Positions 31,994 through 42,100 of a stretch of 64,000 nucleotides of DNA are shown one piece after another; the first letter of the stretch is position 1; each line of letters opens with the position of its first letter. The DNA is from Mastacembelus armatus. Taxonomy: Eukaryota > Chordata > Actinopteri > Synbranchiformes > Mastacembelidae. The notes beneath the pieces were generated by a model that did not search any database, was not told where the DNA came from, and worked only from the letters and a program-made list of their open reading frames with translations. The position numbers and the translations under genes are program-made. The stretch covers positions 5,696,106 to 5,760,105 of the forward strand of contig NC_046633.1 in NCBI RefSeq assembly GCF_900324485.2. The letters run 5' to 3'.

Positions 31994-33091
31994 CGCGCGC
32001 GTGCGTGCGTGCGTGTGTGTGATCACTAGACATCTGTTATCAAACTTTGTGGGTTTAGCCTCCGATATGGAACAAAAGCTGTTCCCCACATCAACCACTC
32101 AACCAAACAAAGTCGGAGACTTGGTTTGAGGTTGGAATTATACTTAAGGTAATGTCAGGGGAAACTTCCAGATAGTGCATGTAAGCCCATACAGTGCCCT
32201 CCCCAGACAAGTATGCACATGGTGTGAAGCCTCAACAGAAGTCTGTATATAACATCAAGATGACTGTAATAAACTACATCTAAGACAATGCAGTAAAAAT
32301 AAGCACAGCAGTTATGATGCACAATATACATTATCTGAACTTCAGTAAACATTAGCAGGTTTATAAATGTCTTTTAGGTAAATAAGGGAGTCACGCATGT
32401 GGATCTGCTGTCCTTTTCTACTGACCTGGAGGCTCAAGCTGACCAGCTGGTGAGTCCCATTATTATTGTACCAGGTTATAACAACAACATGATGGTTCAG
32501 TCAATTTAAAATCAGTAAGAGATTCAGCCATGACACAGCTTTGTCATGCAGTACTGTCCAAGCTGTAGATAATAACTTGACTAAAGATTTTAAACTGAGA
32601 TGAGACGACATGTAATGTGATTTGTTTTTTTGTGTGTGAGTGATTATGTAATCTACCTGAGTTTGTTAGATTTTGATCCAATTCAAAATTCTCTGGCTAA
32701 ATATCTCCAAGGCAGCTGCTAAACATCTCGTCACAGACCTGAAACTACTGCAATCTTCTACTTCCTATTTCTTCTTTGAATGTTCAGTTTGAGAACCAAT
32801 AATTTCTTTAAGCATTTCTCACAAAAACAACATTGGAAAACGTCTCTGTGAAAAGTTAATAAGGTAATAAGTCTAAGTTGTTTGTTCTAGCATTGGGTTG
32901 CTATGTTGAAGGGTGAAGGAATGTCTTATAAAAAATGTAAAAAAAAAATAACCAACCAATCTAAATATATAGTCAGCAGCCTCTCTGGAAGTGATGTTGC
33001 TTCATGCTCACCGATCAGGCCTGGTGGTCTGAACAAACTACCCATTCACCCTGAAAACACACACACACACACACGCACGCACGCACACACG

Positions 33092-33128
<37 letters not shown>

Positions 33129-36100
33129 TTCTGGCACATGCATGGCATTTGAATGACACCTTTTGAAGGCAAACAAGACATGGTACAAAGGCATTTATGC
33201 ATGTGTAGATATTTTTAAGGTAAACCAGCAGTAAATCATTGTGTATATGATATCTCACCATGTTCCCTGTGTAGAAACTCACCATCTGCATCATATTACT
33301 GTACACTGTTGTTTGTGTCTGTTTATTTGTTTGTTTATAGCCACGTGGTGCTCTGGAGAATGCACTGAAAGGACATGCCAGCAGTATCAGACAGATTCAC
33401 AGGGAACAGGTCGTACCCATGGAACAAGCAATGGTGATCTCCTCTCCCACCACACAAACACAAAATTAACCCTATACACCTAAACTTCATACACATGTCC
33501 AAACAAAAACACACAAATCTGCCTAATAGCATGGACAATTTAATGCATCAGTATACTGGATACTGCACCCTGGGAGCATTATTTTGGGCATTAGTCACTT
33601 ATTTGTACAAGGGCACATCTTTGGTTGAATCCTTCATATTGTGTCTTCTGCAGTTTCATTCATCAGTGGCTGCTTTTCAGTTTTCAGCTAGTATTGATAA
33701 ACAAAGATGATGTGACAGAAACAATGTTTTTGTTTTTCTTCCCTCAATGTTACTTTTTTCTCTTCCTCTTTTTTTTTCATAAAATGGTGACAGAAATATG
33801 TCAGAGCGCGGGTAAGCTGCTGTTGATGCAGGACCCTGTGTTTTTGTGTGTGTGTGTGTGTTGTGTACTGTAGCAACGTGATTCAAGCTGTAACAGCAGT
33901 GATGTGAGTTGAAGAAGTATTTAGTAATGAGCACTCAAACACTTTAGTGACATTTTGTGTTTTTGTCTTTTTCTTTCAGAGTACCCTCAGCCAGAGTATA
34001 AAGCTGCTGCAGAGGACGTCCAGCGACCTGCCGGTGAGGAAACACACTGAGGGAAAAAATGGTGTTAATGCAAAATAAATAATTACCTGACATACATATC
34101 CAGTTCAAGTGAATTTTTTTTAATCTTTGTCCACTAGGTGAAGGTCACTAATATCCTGAGTGCCATTGATGCAGCAGAGTATCTCATCACTAATAATGCC
34201 TCATACGTGGTAAAGCAGGTACAGTACAAGACATCAGCACTGACATAGAACTGTGTCATACTGCTGTGACAGTGATAATGTGGCATTTGTAAAGTAAACA
34301 CAATTGTAAATAGGTAAGGTCCACAGTAAAGATGCGTCTGCTTCTAGTGTCTGTAAACATTTTATCTTCAGATGCAAGAAAGAAAGGGATTTGCTCAGTC
34401 CATTTTTAATTGCACAAATACCTTTAGTAATCTATATATTGCTACAAATTTAATTTGAACAGATCACAAGTTTTCTCTGAGTTAGTTCCCACAAACCTTT
34501 GATGTGGCACATAGAAACAGAAGGCTAATTCTCCATGTTTTGTTTTCTAAATGAAAAAGAAAAACCCCATGGTCCTCTCATCTTGCTCTGTGTTATTCGA
34601 CACATTTGTTGCTTCAGGCTGAAGATGATATGGAATGCACTTCACATTATGTCTCGTTTGGCCTATTTTTATAATAAGCATGTGATAAACTGCTTTAATT
34701 GCAAGTCATACTTAATTGACTGACCCAGATTTGCATTATAATGGCAATTTTTCTGTTTCATTCATGATATACTGGAATCACAGTACCTTGTGATTTAGTG
34801 CTTGGTGCAAATTTTTAAAGAAATCCTCATGAGACAAAACTGCAGGAAGTCTTGGTCAGAGTATTACCCCAAAGCATGAAGCCTTAACAATAATCAGACT
34901 GCACTTACACATCTCCTAACTTTTCTCTTTCTCTGTTGGTGCATAGGAAACAAAGGGCTACATACAGAGCTTGGTGGGATACTTCAAACAGTACACAGAA
35001 TGGGTTAAAAACTCTGTGAGTATTCTCCTGTTTTATAAGGAAGACTATTTTAAATTGACAACCAAAGCAAATGTGTTTATCCAGTGGTAGAATTACTGTA
35101 GCTGTAGGTAATCATGTGAAATAAACAGTGTAGCTCTACCAACTGTACATGGCTGATTCAATCACTGAGCTTAATTGAAATGCTTTAAGTTGTTCAGGTT
35201 TCAGGAAATAACAGCAGCTGTAGTGATTTTCTGTGTAACCAGACTTTTGGACAGTCCAGGCCATTCTGAATGAACTTGAAGTCAGTAATGAGTATGTTGA
35301 AGACAGTTCAGCCCCCAGGGGCCGTCCATAAATGTTCATATTCAGAAAAGTTCTTGTTCATTCATACATATACTAACCTAGACTCTATGTCTCTACCTAT
35401 GTTTTTTATGTAAATAAACGTGTTATGTGTGTATTTCCCCACAGCTGACTGCAGAGGTGGCCCAGTGTAAACCCATCAGTAACATTGTAGACAGCATGGA
35501 GATTGTAGCATGCAGCTTCGTAGCCGATTCAGTGGTAAGACACCAGAACACTTTTTGTGTCAGTGTGTGACTGCGTGTTGACATGTACTAGGGTGCACTA
35601 TTTCATGTACAGCACATGTTCCCTACATAAATGTGGATTTTAGCTTTACAAATAACTCTGACACTGAGATGGGACAGAGTCTGAAGGAGACTGGGAAGTT
35701 GTTTCCGCCCACAGAATTTGTAAAGATTTATGTTTTTGTATCAGATGTGCAGTACAGAGAGACTGTGAGACTGTAATATGAGTTAAAATAGTAAACAAAA
35801 TAGTATAAGGAGTTATTTTCAAGATATCCAAAAATCACTGGTAAATGTATTTTTTAGAACACATTCTGGTTTGGTCTGGGAGGCTGCTGTATCCTGCTGA
35901 TCCCCAGCATCATCTTCTCTGTCAAACTGGCCAAGTATTACAGAAGGATGGACACGGAGGACGTATTTGAGGAGTGAGTCTGAACAACACAAACACACAT
36001 TTCATATAGCCAAAGACAGATCATTCTTTAGCTTTACCTCTACCTTTCTAGATCCTCTCTGTTGTAGATCGAAATGAAATGAATTAAACATTTACTTCTC

Positions 36101-36757
36101 TCTTTGTCTCTGTTATTTCCTCCTCGTCACCTTTGATGCTCCTCGTATTTGTCCATCATGATTTTTTCCTGCCTCTTCAGCTCATCTTACCCATGGCTTG
36201 TTGCCCTTTGATGTTGGTCTATAATTCACCTGCCTTTTCATCCTCTTCCTTATGCCCACACTCTTTTGGTATTGGATTCTTTCACTTTGGATCTCTTCTT
36301 CCTTCTCCTCTCGAGCATGGTCTCTCTTTGAACGGATTCTTGTTTCATCATCGTCTCTCATGTTTCGATCGACTTCCTTTTCATCGAGACTCCATCCTTG
36401 TTGTTCATCGGAGCCTTCCATTTTCTTTCTCACCTCTCCTCCCTCGCTCTTGTGTTGCAGTATGGGTAATACAGGTAATCATGGTGAACAAGTGTGTGAT
36501 ATCCAGGGAAACCTCACTGTGGTCAGGTACGAGCGCTGCCCATCCAATCTGCTAGCTTGCATGCTGCTGTGTTAGTTGGTGGGGGGATGTCTGTAAGATT
36601 GAGAGTAGTGTGCAGCCAGAAGATTTTTACATGAATGTTAAATTTATAAAGGATTCCCTGTGTGTATGTGTGTGTGCATGTGTGTAGCTCCCATTATTAC
36701 GACACGCTGACTCGGTTTCCTCGGGCTTCTGCTCCCCCACCCTGCTCTGACTGGTGA
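20408..36757 (+). CDS. prom1: Prominin-1 (CD133), pentaspan membrane glycoprotein
   Basis: Cholesterol-binding protein of membrane protrusions and photoreceptor discs. Coding exons: 20408-20678, 25987-26048, 26444-26470, 26591-26796, 27608-27728, 27837-27900, 28043-28132, 28541-28564, 28862-29079, 29191-29265, 29626-29689, 30116-30275, 30468-30620, 30986-31109, 31235-31338, 31604-31688, 31801-31947, 32378-32449, 33341-33433, 33980-34033, 34138-34218, 34947-35015, 35445-35534, 35858-35973, 36461-36526, 36688-36757. Phases all close: 901 aa with everything, 870 without the 27- and 66-nt cassettes. Visible: signal peptide ([13 protein letters not shown]), five membrane segments, the Cys-rich [14 protein letters not shown] after the first, [17 protein letters not shown] after the third, two large loops with N-glycosylation sites, and [16 protein letters not shown] after the fifth. 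The tail ends [21 protein letters not shown]. Teleosts have two prom1 copies; I cannot tell which this is. Confidence 0.96.
25240..25425 (+). repeat. Dispersed teleost repeat in PROM1 intron 1
   Basis: Contains GGGGTTCAGTGTCTTGCCCA and the following 'gacatgtgg...accaacccttctgttagtggac' block. This is a phrase I recognise from a very abundant interspersed fish repeat. Its family is unknown to me. The rest of PROM1 intron 1 (20679-25986) is AT-rich and shows no gene. Confidence 0.55.
26444..26470 (+). other. prom1: 27-nt cassette exon of PROM1
   Basis: A 9-codon exon (PENVVLLLE) between AG and GTAAAC sites, phase 0 on both sides, just before the first membrane segment. Position and size match the facultative 27-nt exon that distinguishes the two best-known human PROM1 isoforms, so alternative use is likely. 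Confidence 0.85.
28541..28564 (+). other. prom1: 24-nt microexon of PROM1
   Basis: Flanked by CTAAAG and GTAATC, phase 1 to phase 1. It encodes GKVENAIK-type sequence joining MAG to [11 protein letters not shown]. Skipping keeps the frame. Confidence 0.8.
29800..29808 (+). other. Candidate 9-nt microexon in PROM1 intron 11
   Basis: CTCTACCTC lies between ACCACAG and a strong donor GTAAGT. It fits phase 1 and would change T-G-VKGML to T-ALPR-VKGML. Not needed for the open frame; support is splice-site quality only. Confidence 0.35.
30029..30106. repeat. (GT)39 microsatellite at the PROM1 exon 12 acceptor
   Basis: About 78 bases of perfect GT on the coding strand, ending 9 bases before the exon 12 boundary (TTTTGTGCAG then exon at 30116). 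It forms most of the 3' splice-site region. Confidence 0.97.
31952..32020. repeat. (GT)n(GC)n(GTGC)n microsatellite at the PROM1 exon 17 donor
   Basis: Starts 4 bases into intron 17 (exon ends at 31947, GTAA then the repeat). Alternating purine-pyrimidine throughout, with a pure GC core near 31985-32001, the best Z-DNA-forming sequence in the window. Confidence 0.95.
33057..33127. repeat. (CA)n/(CACG)n microsatellite in PROM1 intron 18
   Basis: Compound CA and CGCA repeat of about 70 bases. Confidence 0.95.
33794..33811 (+). other. Candidate 18-nt microexon in PROM1 intron 19
   Basis: Encodes KYVRAR in phase 0 between GTGACAG (behind a long T/C-rich tract) and GTAAGC. Human prominin-1 joins the flanking exons directly, so this would be an optional six-residue insert. 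Confidence 0.35.
36461..36526 (+). other. prom1: 66-nt cassette exon in the PROM1 cytoplasmic tail
   Basis: Phase 2 on both sides (GA|T...AG|C), so inclusion adds 22 residues beginning [13 protein letters not shown] and skipping gives VFEDSHYYD. It is preceded by a roughly 400-base pyrimidine-rich intron. An internal donor-like ACAG/GTAATC at 36474 would break the frame. Confidence 0.65.
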
Positions 36758-36877
36758 CTGGTGTCCACACTGAAGAGGTATTGTAGGTATTGATGATTAG
36801 TTATGACCATCCACTAATCTCTTTCCATCGTCATCTGCCGACTTTGTACCCATTGACCGCCCATGTTCATTTATATA

Positions 36878-38512
36878 CAGTGGGTACGGAAAGTATTCAG
36901 ACCCCTTTAAATTTTTCACTCTTTGTGTCATTGCAGCCATTTGCCAAAAACAAAAAAGTTCATTTTATTTCTCATTAATGTACACTCAGCACCCCATCTT
37001 GACAGAAAAAAACAGAAATGTAGAAATTTTTGCAAATTTATTAAAAAAGAAAAACTGAAATATCACATGGTCATAAGTATTCAGACCCTGTGCTCAGTAT
37101 TGAGTAGAAGCACCCTTTTGAGCTAGTACAGCCATGAGTCTTCTTGGGAAAGATGCAACAAAGTTTTTCACACCTGGATTTGGGGATCCTCTGCCATTCT
37201 TCCTTGCAGATCCTCTCCAGTTCTGTCAGGTTGGATGGTGAACGTTGGTGGACAGCCATTTTCAGGTCTCTCCAGAGATGCTCAATTGGGTTTAGGTCAG
37301 GGCTCTGGCTGGGCCAGTCAAGAACGGTCACAGAGTTGTTCCGAAGCCACTCCTCTGTTATTTTAGCTGTGTGCTTAGGGTCATTGTCCTGTTGAAAGGT
37401 GAACCTTCGGCTCAGTCTGAGGTCCTGAGCAGTCTGGAAGAGGTTTTCTTCCAGGATATCTCTGTACTTGGCCGCATTCATCTTTCCTTCAATTGCAACC
37501 AGTCGTCCTGTCCCTGCAGCTGAAAAACACCCCCACAACATGATGCTCCCACCACCATGTTTCACTGTAGGGATTGTATTGGGCAGGTGATGAGCAGTGC
37601 CTGGTTTTCTCCACACATACCGCTTAGAATTAACGCCAAAAAGTTCAATCTTGGTCTCATCAGACCAGAGAATCTTATTTCTCATAGTCTTGGAGTCCTT
37701 CATGTGTTTTTTGGCAAACTCTATGCGGGCTTTCATGTGTCTTGCACTGAGGAGAGGCTTGCATCGGGCCACTCTGCCATAAAGCCCCATCTGGTGGAGG
37801 GCTGCAGTGATAGTTGACTTTGTGGAACTTTCTCCCATCTCCCTACAGCATCTCTGGAGCTCAGCCACAGTGATCTTTGGGTTCTTCTTTACCTCTCTCA
37901 CCAAGGCTCTTCTCCCATGATTGCTCAGTTTGGCTGGACGGCCAGGTCTAGGAAGAGGTCTGGTTGTCCCAAACCTTTTCCATTTGAGGATTATGGAGGC
38001 CACTGTGCTCTTAGGAACCTTGAGTGCTGCAGAAATTCTTTCGTAACCTTGGCCAGATCTGTGCCTTGCCACAATTCTGTCTCTGAGCTCCTTGGGCAGT
38101 TCCTTCGACCTCATGATTCTCATTTGCTCTGACATGCACTGTGAGCTGTAAGGTCTTATATAGACAGGTGTGTGCCTTTCCTAATCAAGTCCAACCAGTT
38201 TAATTAAACACAGCTGGACTCCAATGAAGGAGCAGAACCATCTCAAGGAGGATCAGAAGAAATGGACAGCATGTGAGTTAAATATGAGTGTCACTGCAAA
38301 GGGTCTGAATACTTATGACCATGTGATATTTCAGTTTTTCTTTTTTAATAAATTTGCAAAAATGTCTACATTTCTGGTTTTTTTCTGTCAAGATGGGGTG
38401 CTGAGTGTACATTAATGAGAAATAAAATGAACTTTTTTGATTTTGGCAAATGGCTGCAATGACACAAAGAGTGAAAAATTTAAAGGGGTCTGAATACTTT
38501 CCGTACCCACTG
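36878..38512 (-). mobile_element. Tc1-like DNA transposon, nearly intact
   Basis: A 1635-bp element flanked by the TA target duplication (36876-36877 and 38513-38514). Ends begin CAGTGGGTACGGAAAGTATT. The terminal inverted repeats are long, about 213 bp (36878-37090 and 38300-38512), and differ by only about three substitutions plus a one-base indel. That indicates a recent insertion. It is inserted antisense to PROM1 in the 3' UTR intron and encodes the transposase described separately. Confidence 0.97.
37071..38135 (-). CDS. Tc1-type transposase (DD34E), frameshifted near its C-terminus
   Basis: Cut-and-paste transposase of the Tc1/mariner superfamily. The 354-aa frame has an N-terminal paired-like helix-turn-helix region (residues about 5-110, with the GRPAKLS hook-like motif near 65-71) and a DDE domain. 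D159 lies in LWSDETKIELFG, D250 in FQQDNDPKHTA and E285 in PDLNPIEHLW, so D250 to E285 gives the DD34E spacing. After the catalytic Glu, a one-base insertion in a T run near 37163-37166 shifts the last 30 or so codons: the frame gives CCIFPKKTHGC, where the family has VASFPRRLMAVLAQKGAST. All catalytic residues are kept. Whether the altered tail abolishes activity is unknown. Confidence 0.93.
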   Translation of the reverse strand: MSEQMRIMRSKELPKELRDRIVARHRSGQGYERISAALKVPKSTVASIILKWKRFGTTRPLPRPGRPAKLSNHGRRALVREVKKNPKITVAELQRCCREMGESSTKSTITAALHQMGLYGRVARCKPLLSARHMKARIEFAKKHMKDSKTMRNKILWSDETKIELFGVNSKRYVWRKPGTAHHLPNTIPTVKHGGGSIMLWGCFSAAGTGRLVAIEGKMNAAKYRDILEENLFQTAQDLRLSRRFTFQQDNDPKHTAKITEEWLRNNSVTVLDWPSQSPDLNPIEHLWRDLKMAVHQRSPSNLTELERICKEEWQRIPKSRCEKLCCIFPKKTHGCTSSKGCFYSILSTGSEYL

Positions 38513-39445
38513 TATTTCAGCACAACAAGGAGCATTTACTCATGAATGCTGTGATTGAAGCTTCATTTCATCTGACAGTCTGTGAAGATTTGAATGACCG
38601 TTTTTTTTTTTGTGTTCATCCTTGGAATTTGTTCATCGTGTAGGAGACTTCCTGTAGAAAGAACAAGCATTTTGTTAGTAATCAATGTGTGCTCAACATT
38701 TCTACTTTTGGACTATCCCATCATGCTATTTTTTTGCAAGAGTTTGAAATAATGTTCAGAAATGATATAAGAATATTAATATCTTGTATAGATGATACCA
38801 GCTTTGATGCCTTTCCTGTAACAAACTGTGGCCCTTAAATGAATCTGTTTTTTCTATAGAGCATCTTACACCAATAAACCAATCATGTCACATATCTACC
38901 TTTCTCTATCCAATATTAATCTAAATTCATGTTAAAGGCTTAAAAACTGCTACTACTACTGAGTTTTCATTTGCCTTTGACTCAAACTAACACACTGGCC
39001 TTTCTAGAAAAATGGAAGACTTTAGCATTGGGGAGATGTTTCTGAACCTACAGCTGATTTTATTTTTTCTTCTACAGTGGAGAGAACTGGAACTGAGCTT
39101 TCCCTTGTGGTAAGTCCTGTTCTGATCCGTTCACTGATAATATTTGCAAATAAATAAATAAATAAAGTCTCTAATTAAAAATGAAAACCCATTGCTGGTT
39201 ATTTCTGACATGATTTCTGTTTGTTTCCAGGATCACTGGCCAATCCAGTTTTCCTGTTCAGCTCCTGTAACACTCTCGACAAAAACGAATAACGTCAACC
39301 ATTAGGAACAGTGTGGTGAGAACATCCAACCCCCAAGTACCCCTCTGGGCCATTTGGCAAGGACCTGTGAGGCCAGCTAACTGTAATTTGTCTCTCATAG
39401 ACACCAACACTCAGACGCAACAGCACCACAGCAGTTCTTCTAGTG

Positions 39446-39716
39446 CAGGGGTAGGTAGGTCCACTCCTCGTGAGCCACTGGTCTGCTTGTATCTTAGTCC
39501 TACCCACTGCTTATTAACTGGATCAGGTGTGTTCAGGCAATCAGAACTTGGAAGATAACAATTTGGTTTGTCTGACCCCACTCCACCCTCATCTGAGATG
39601 ATATCTTCCACCTTCTGATTGGCTGAACACACCTGGTAATTAGCTGTGGGTTGGGCAGCCATAGTTGGAAAACAAGCAGGGCGGTGGCCATCGAGGAGCA
39701 TGGTTTGCCCACCCAC
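39446..39716. mobile_element. hAT-like MITE with perfect 8-bp target duplication
   Basis: A 271-bp non-coding element starting CAGGGGTAGGTAGG, with an imperfect inverted right end (GGTTTGCCCACCCAC). TTCTAGTG precedes it at 39438-39445 and is repeated exactly at 39717-39724. It is related to the copy at 216-436 and lies in the putative PROM1 terminal exon. Confidence 0.85.
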
Positions 39717-40748
39717 TTCTAGTGTTTCATACTGTACATCTTCAAATGTCAGAGCAACATTCCTGCATCGATAGTTTTTACCCATAGGGAATGAATTTGT
39801 ACTTCAATTGTCAGTTTTAAAATGGTGACACAAGTGTACATTTTTATTCTTTCAAAGGTTTTGAATGTTTTATATTTTTTGTTATTGTTTTATAACATGT
39901 AAGTGTTTTTTTGTTGTAGTAGCGCTTTTCTGTCTTCTTTTCTTTGTGAAAATTTGTAACATAGCTTGCACCATGACGATTGACTAGGTTTTACTGACCA
40001 GGTAGATTTTTATTCAATAGTTTCTTAAAGTTTGAGGAGCACACTCTTTTTCACTTTTTTGCTGAGAGTTAGATGAGATTATAGATGCCACTCTTGTGTG
40101 ATAAATGCCAACAGACATCATATTTTTGAAGCCATGATTTTAGATGTGCTTTCAGCTAAATGCCAAAAATGTCAACCACTAGAGGAACTAGTGGGACTAA
40201 AGGAAATGTCAGGGCATCACAAAATATGTTTGCACAAACTTACATTACAAAAAGTTGTCACAGCTCGTGTACGACAAGACATTTCTTTTTAGGCTAAAGC
40301 TTGATATTTAGCGTACAGGTATAAGAGCGCTTTCGAGATATCTCAGCTAACTCTCAAAAGCGAAAAGGGGTATTTTCCAAAATGTTAAGCTGATTCTTCA
40401 AACACTGAATGAGGAAACTCAGCAATTTGGTTTGTCAAAGTATTCAAATCCTGCAGATATGGAGAGATTAGTTCAGAGTTTTTCCTGATCCATGCAACTG
40501 CAAGAGGCAAAGAGTTACTGGCTAAACAAGTCTACACATAACCTGCATACATGTAAGAAAGTTTTAGAACATCTAAGGAAAATACTGTGTCTTTTGGCAT
40601 TTCTTGCCAGGCCATTAGCGAGGGCCTATATAAATAGAAGAAGACATAAAACATACAGTATAAAGCCTCTGTTCATGGAGCCTCTGTGGTGTCAAATGTC
40701 AGGTTGAGGAACTAAAACTGGAGTTTGTGGCGAGGGTGAAAATCTGTG

Positions 40749-40754
40749 AATAAA
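40749..40754 (+). terminator. Candidate poly(A) signal of PROM1
   Basis: AATAAA followed by T/GT-rich sequence (TATTTGTTTGCTTTG), a good downstream element. Confidence 0.55.
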
Positions 40755-40779
40755 AATGCCAGTTTAGTATTTGTTTGCT

Positions 40780-41980
40780 TTGTTTTTCTTTAATTCATGA
40801 ACTGTCCTCTGACTCACACACACTGGAACATACAGAAAAGCTAAATAAAACACACACACACAAAAAAAAGAAAACTTTCTTGTGCTTTTGAAGATCTCAG
40901 CAATGAATGAAAAAGAATGCATTTGATCATATAAGTGATGCAAATCAGAAGGACACCCATGCTCCCAAAGCCCCTGAGCCTGACTGTCAAAGTGCACAGT
41001 AGATCCTCATGTAACTTATACAGAGCTGAATACATGCACATGAAGAAGGATCAGGTCTGTTTGGGGGGTTTGAGAGGTTACAGGGAGTAGTGGGGGGTTG
41101 GTAGTGGTTTAGGTGGCGTGACACTGTTGCGTCCTATCAGAAGGCGACCACTTCATTTAGAACATCTGTTCCAGACAACATGCACCACACAATGTTCGTG
41201 TTTACTTTGTGTTCCTGGTGCCTCTTACAGAGGAGCTTTTTCTCATTCCCACCAGACTGATGGCTATAACAACAAAAGTACATGAATGCCCTCGGGGCAT
41301 GCATGTATTTGTATATAGACATATGACTTTGCACAGAGCAGCCGATTATATACACGCTGTCTCCTCTATGTAATCCAAGTTCATAAGGACGTTTTTTTAA
41401 AGGCTGTGTCTGTTTTACTGTAGAGTTCTGCCTGGTTGTGTTTTGCTCTCCAGACCTTGTCACTGATCTCTAACTTATGCTTGGTTGTGTATATTTTTTT
41501 TTTGCACTTCATTGTTTTTTCGTTTTTTACCTACCACCTTGAGCGTGTTTATTTCCCTTGCACCATTCCATCACTTTCCTAAAATTCAGTCCAACATCAT
41601 TTGACAGTTTTGGAGGCTTTGTGATCTCTGCCAGAACTCAACATGAGGTCACAGATCAGCTTTTAACTCTTTAGCAAATTATTTTGCGCTGCAATTTGGC
41701 TCTGGCCCTTGGGTCCTCTCTTCCGCCTCTCCCCCTCAATAGTCAAAGAGCCTCCTATATAACGTTTCATAGCTCTTTTCCGCAACGTTGGCTATACATC
41801 CCCTCACCACTCCTCCTCCCTCGGTTTATGTTCTCTCCCTCCTAACATCCATCTCATCCATCACTTTTTTAGGTTTGAACATACCACACAAGTCTCACGT
41901 GGCTGCTGTGTGTGTGGTGTGAGGGAGGGGTCAGTGCTGGAGGTGGAGAATTATCCACCTGAATAATACCTTCTTTGTAA
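40780..41980. other. PROM1-FGFBP2 spacer
   Basis: No gene seen. The right part (41740-41860) is C/T-rich, and a GTGTG-rich stretch lies near 41905-41922. Confidence 0.5.
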
Positions 41981-41990
41981 GCTTCACCTT

Positions 41991-41997
41991 TATAAAG
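41991..41997 (+). promoter_or_regulatory. TATA box of FGFBP2
   Basis: TATAAAG 104 bases upstream of the start codon, giving a predicted start of transcription near 42020 and a 5' UTR of about 80 bases. Confidence 0.6.
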
Positions 41998-42100
41998 TCA
42001 GAGATGCTTTCAGCCCTCACACACTGTAACCTTTTGGATACGTACCTACGCATTACCCCATACCCACGACTGTACATCACTAACACACCTAACGTCGACC

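Larger units (their letters stand above)
36688..40770 (+). other. prom1: PROM1 terminal exons and spliced 3' UTR
   Basis: The stop codon is at 36755-36757. The exon appears to end at 36777 (AAGAG|GTATTG). Then a 32-nt exon at 39078-39109 (CTACAG / GTAAGT) and a terminal exon from 39231 (TTTCCAG) lead to AATAAA at 40749-40754. The Tc1 element lies in the first 3' UTR intron and the hAT-like MITE in the terminal exon. Exon assignment beyond the stop rests on splice signals alone. Confidence 0.5.

Noticed and set aside
36181-36216. Possible PROM1 exon after CTCTTCAG at 36180
   Set aside because: In the required phase it runs into a stop within ten codons, and no good donor follows.
36133-36555. 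A 140-codon frame in the PROM1 intron before the 66-nt exon, and its charged antisense frame
   Set aside because: It follows a low-complexity pyrimidine-rich intron and runs out of frame through the cassette exon. The Lys/Glu/Arg-rich antisense product is what such composition produces.
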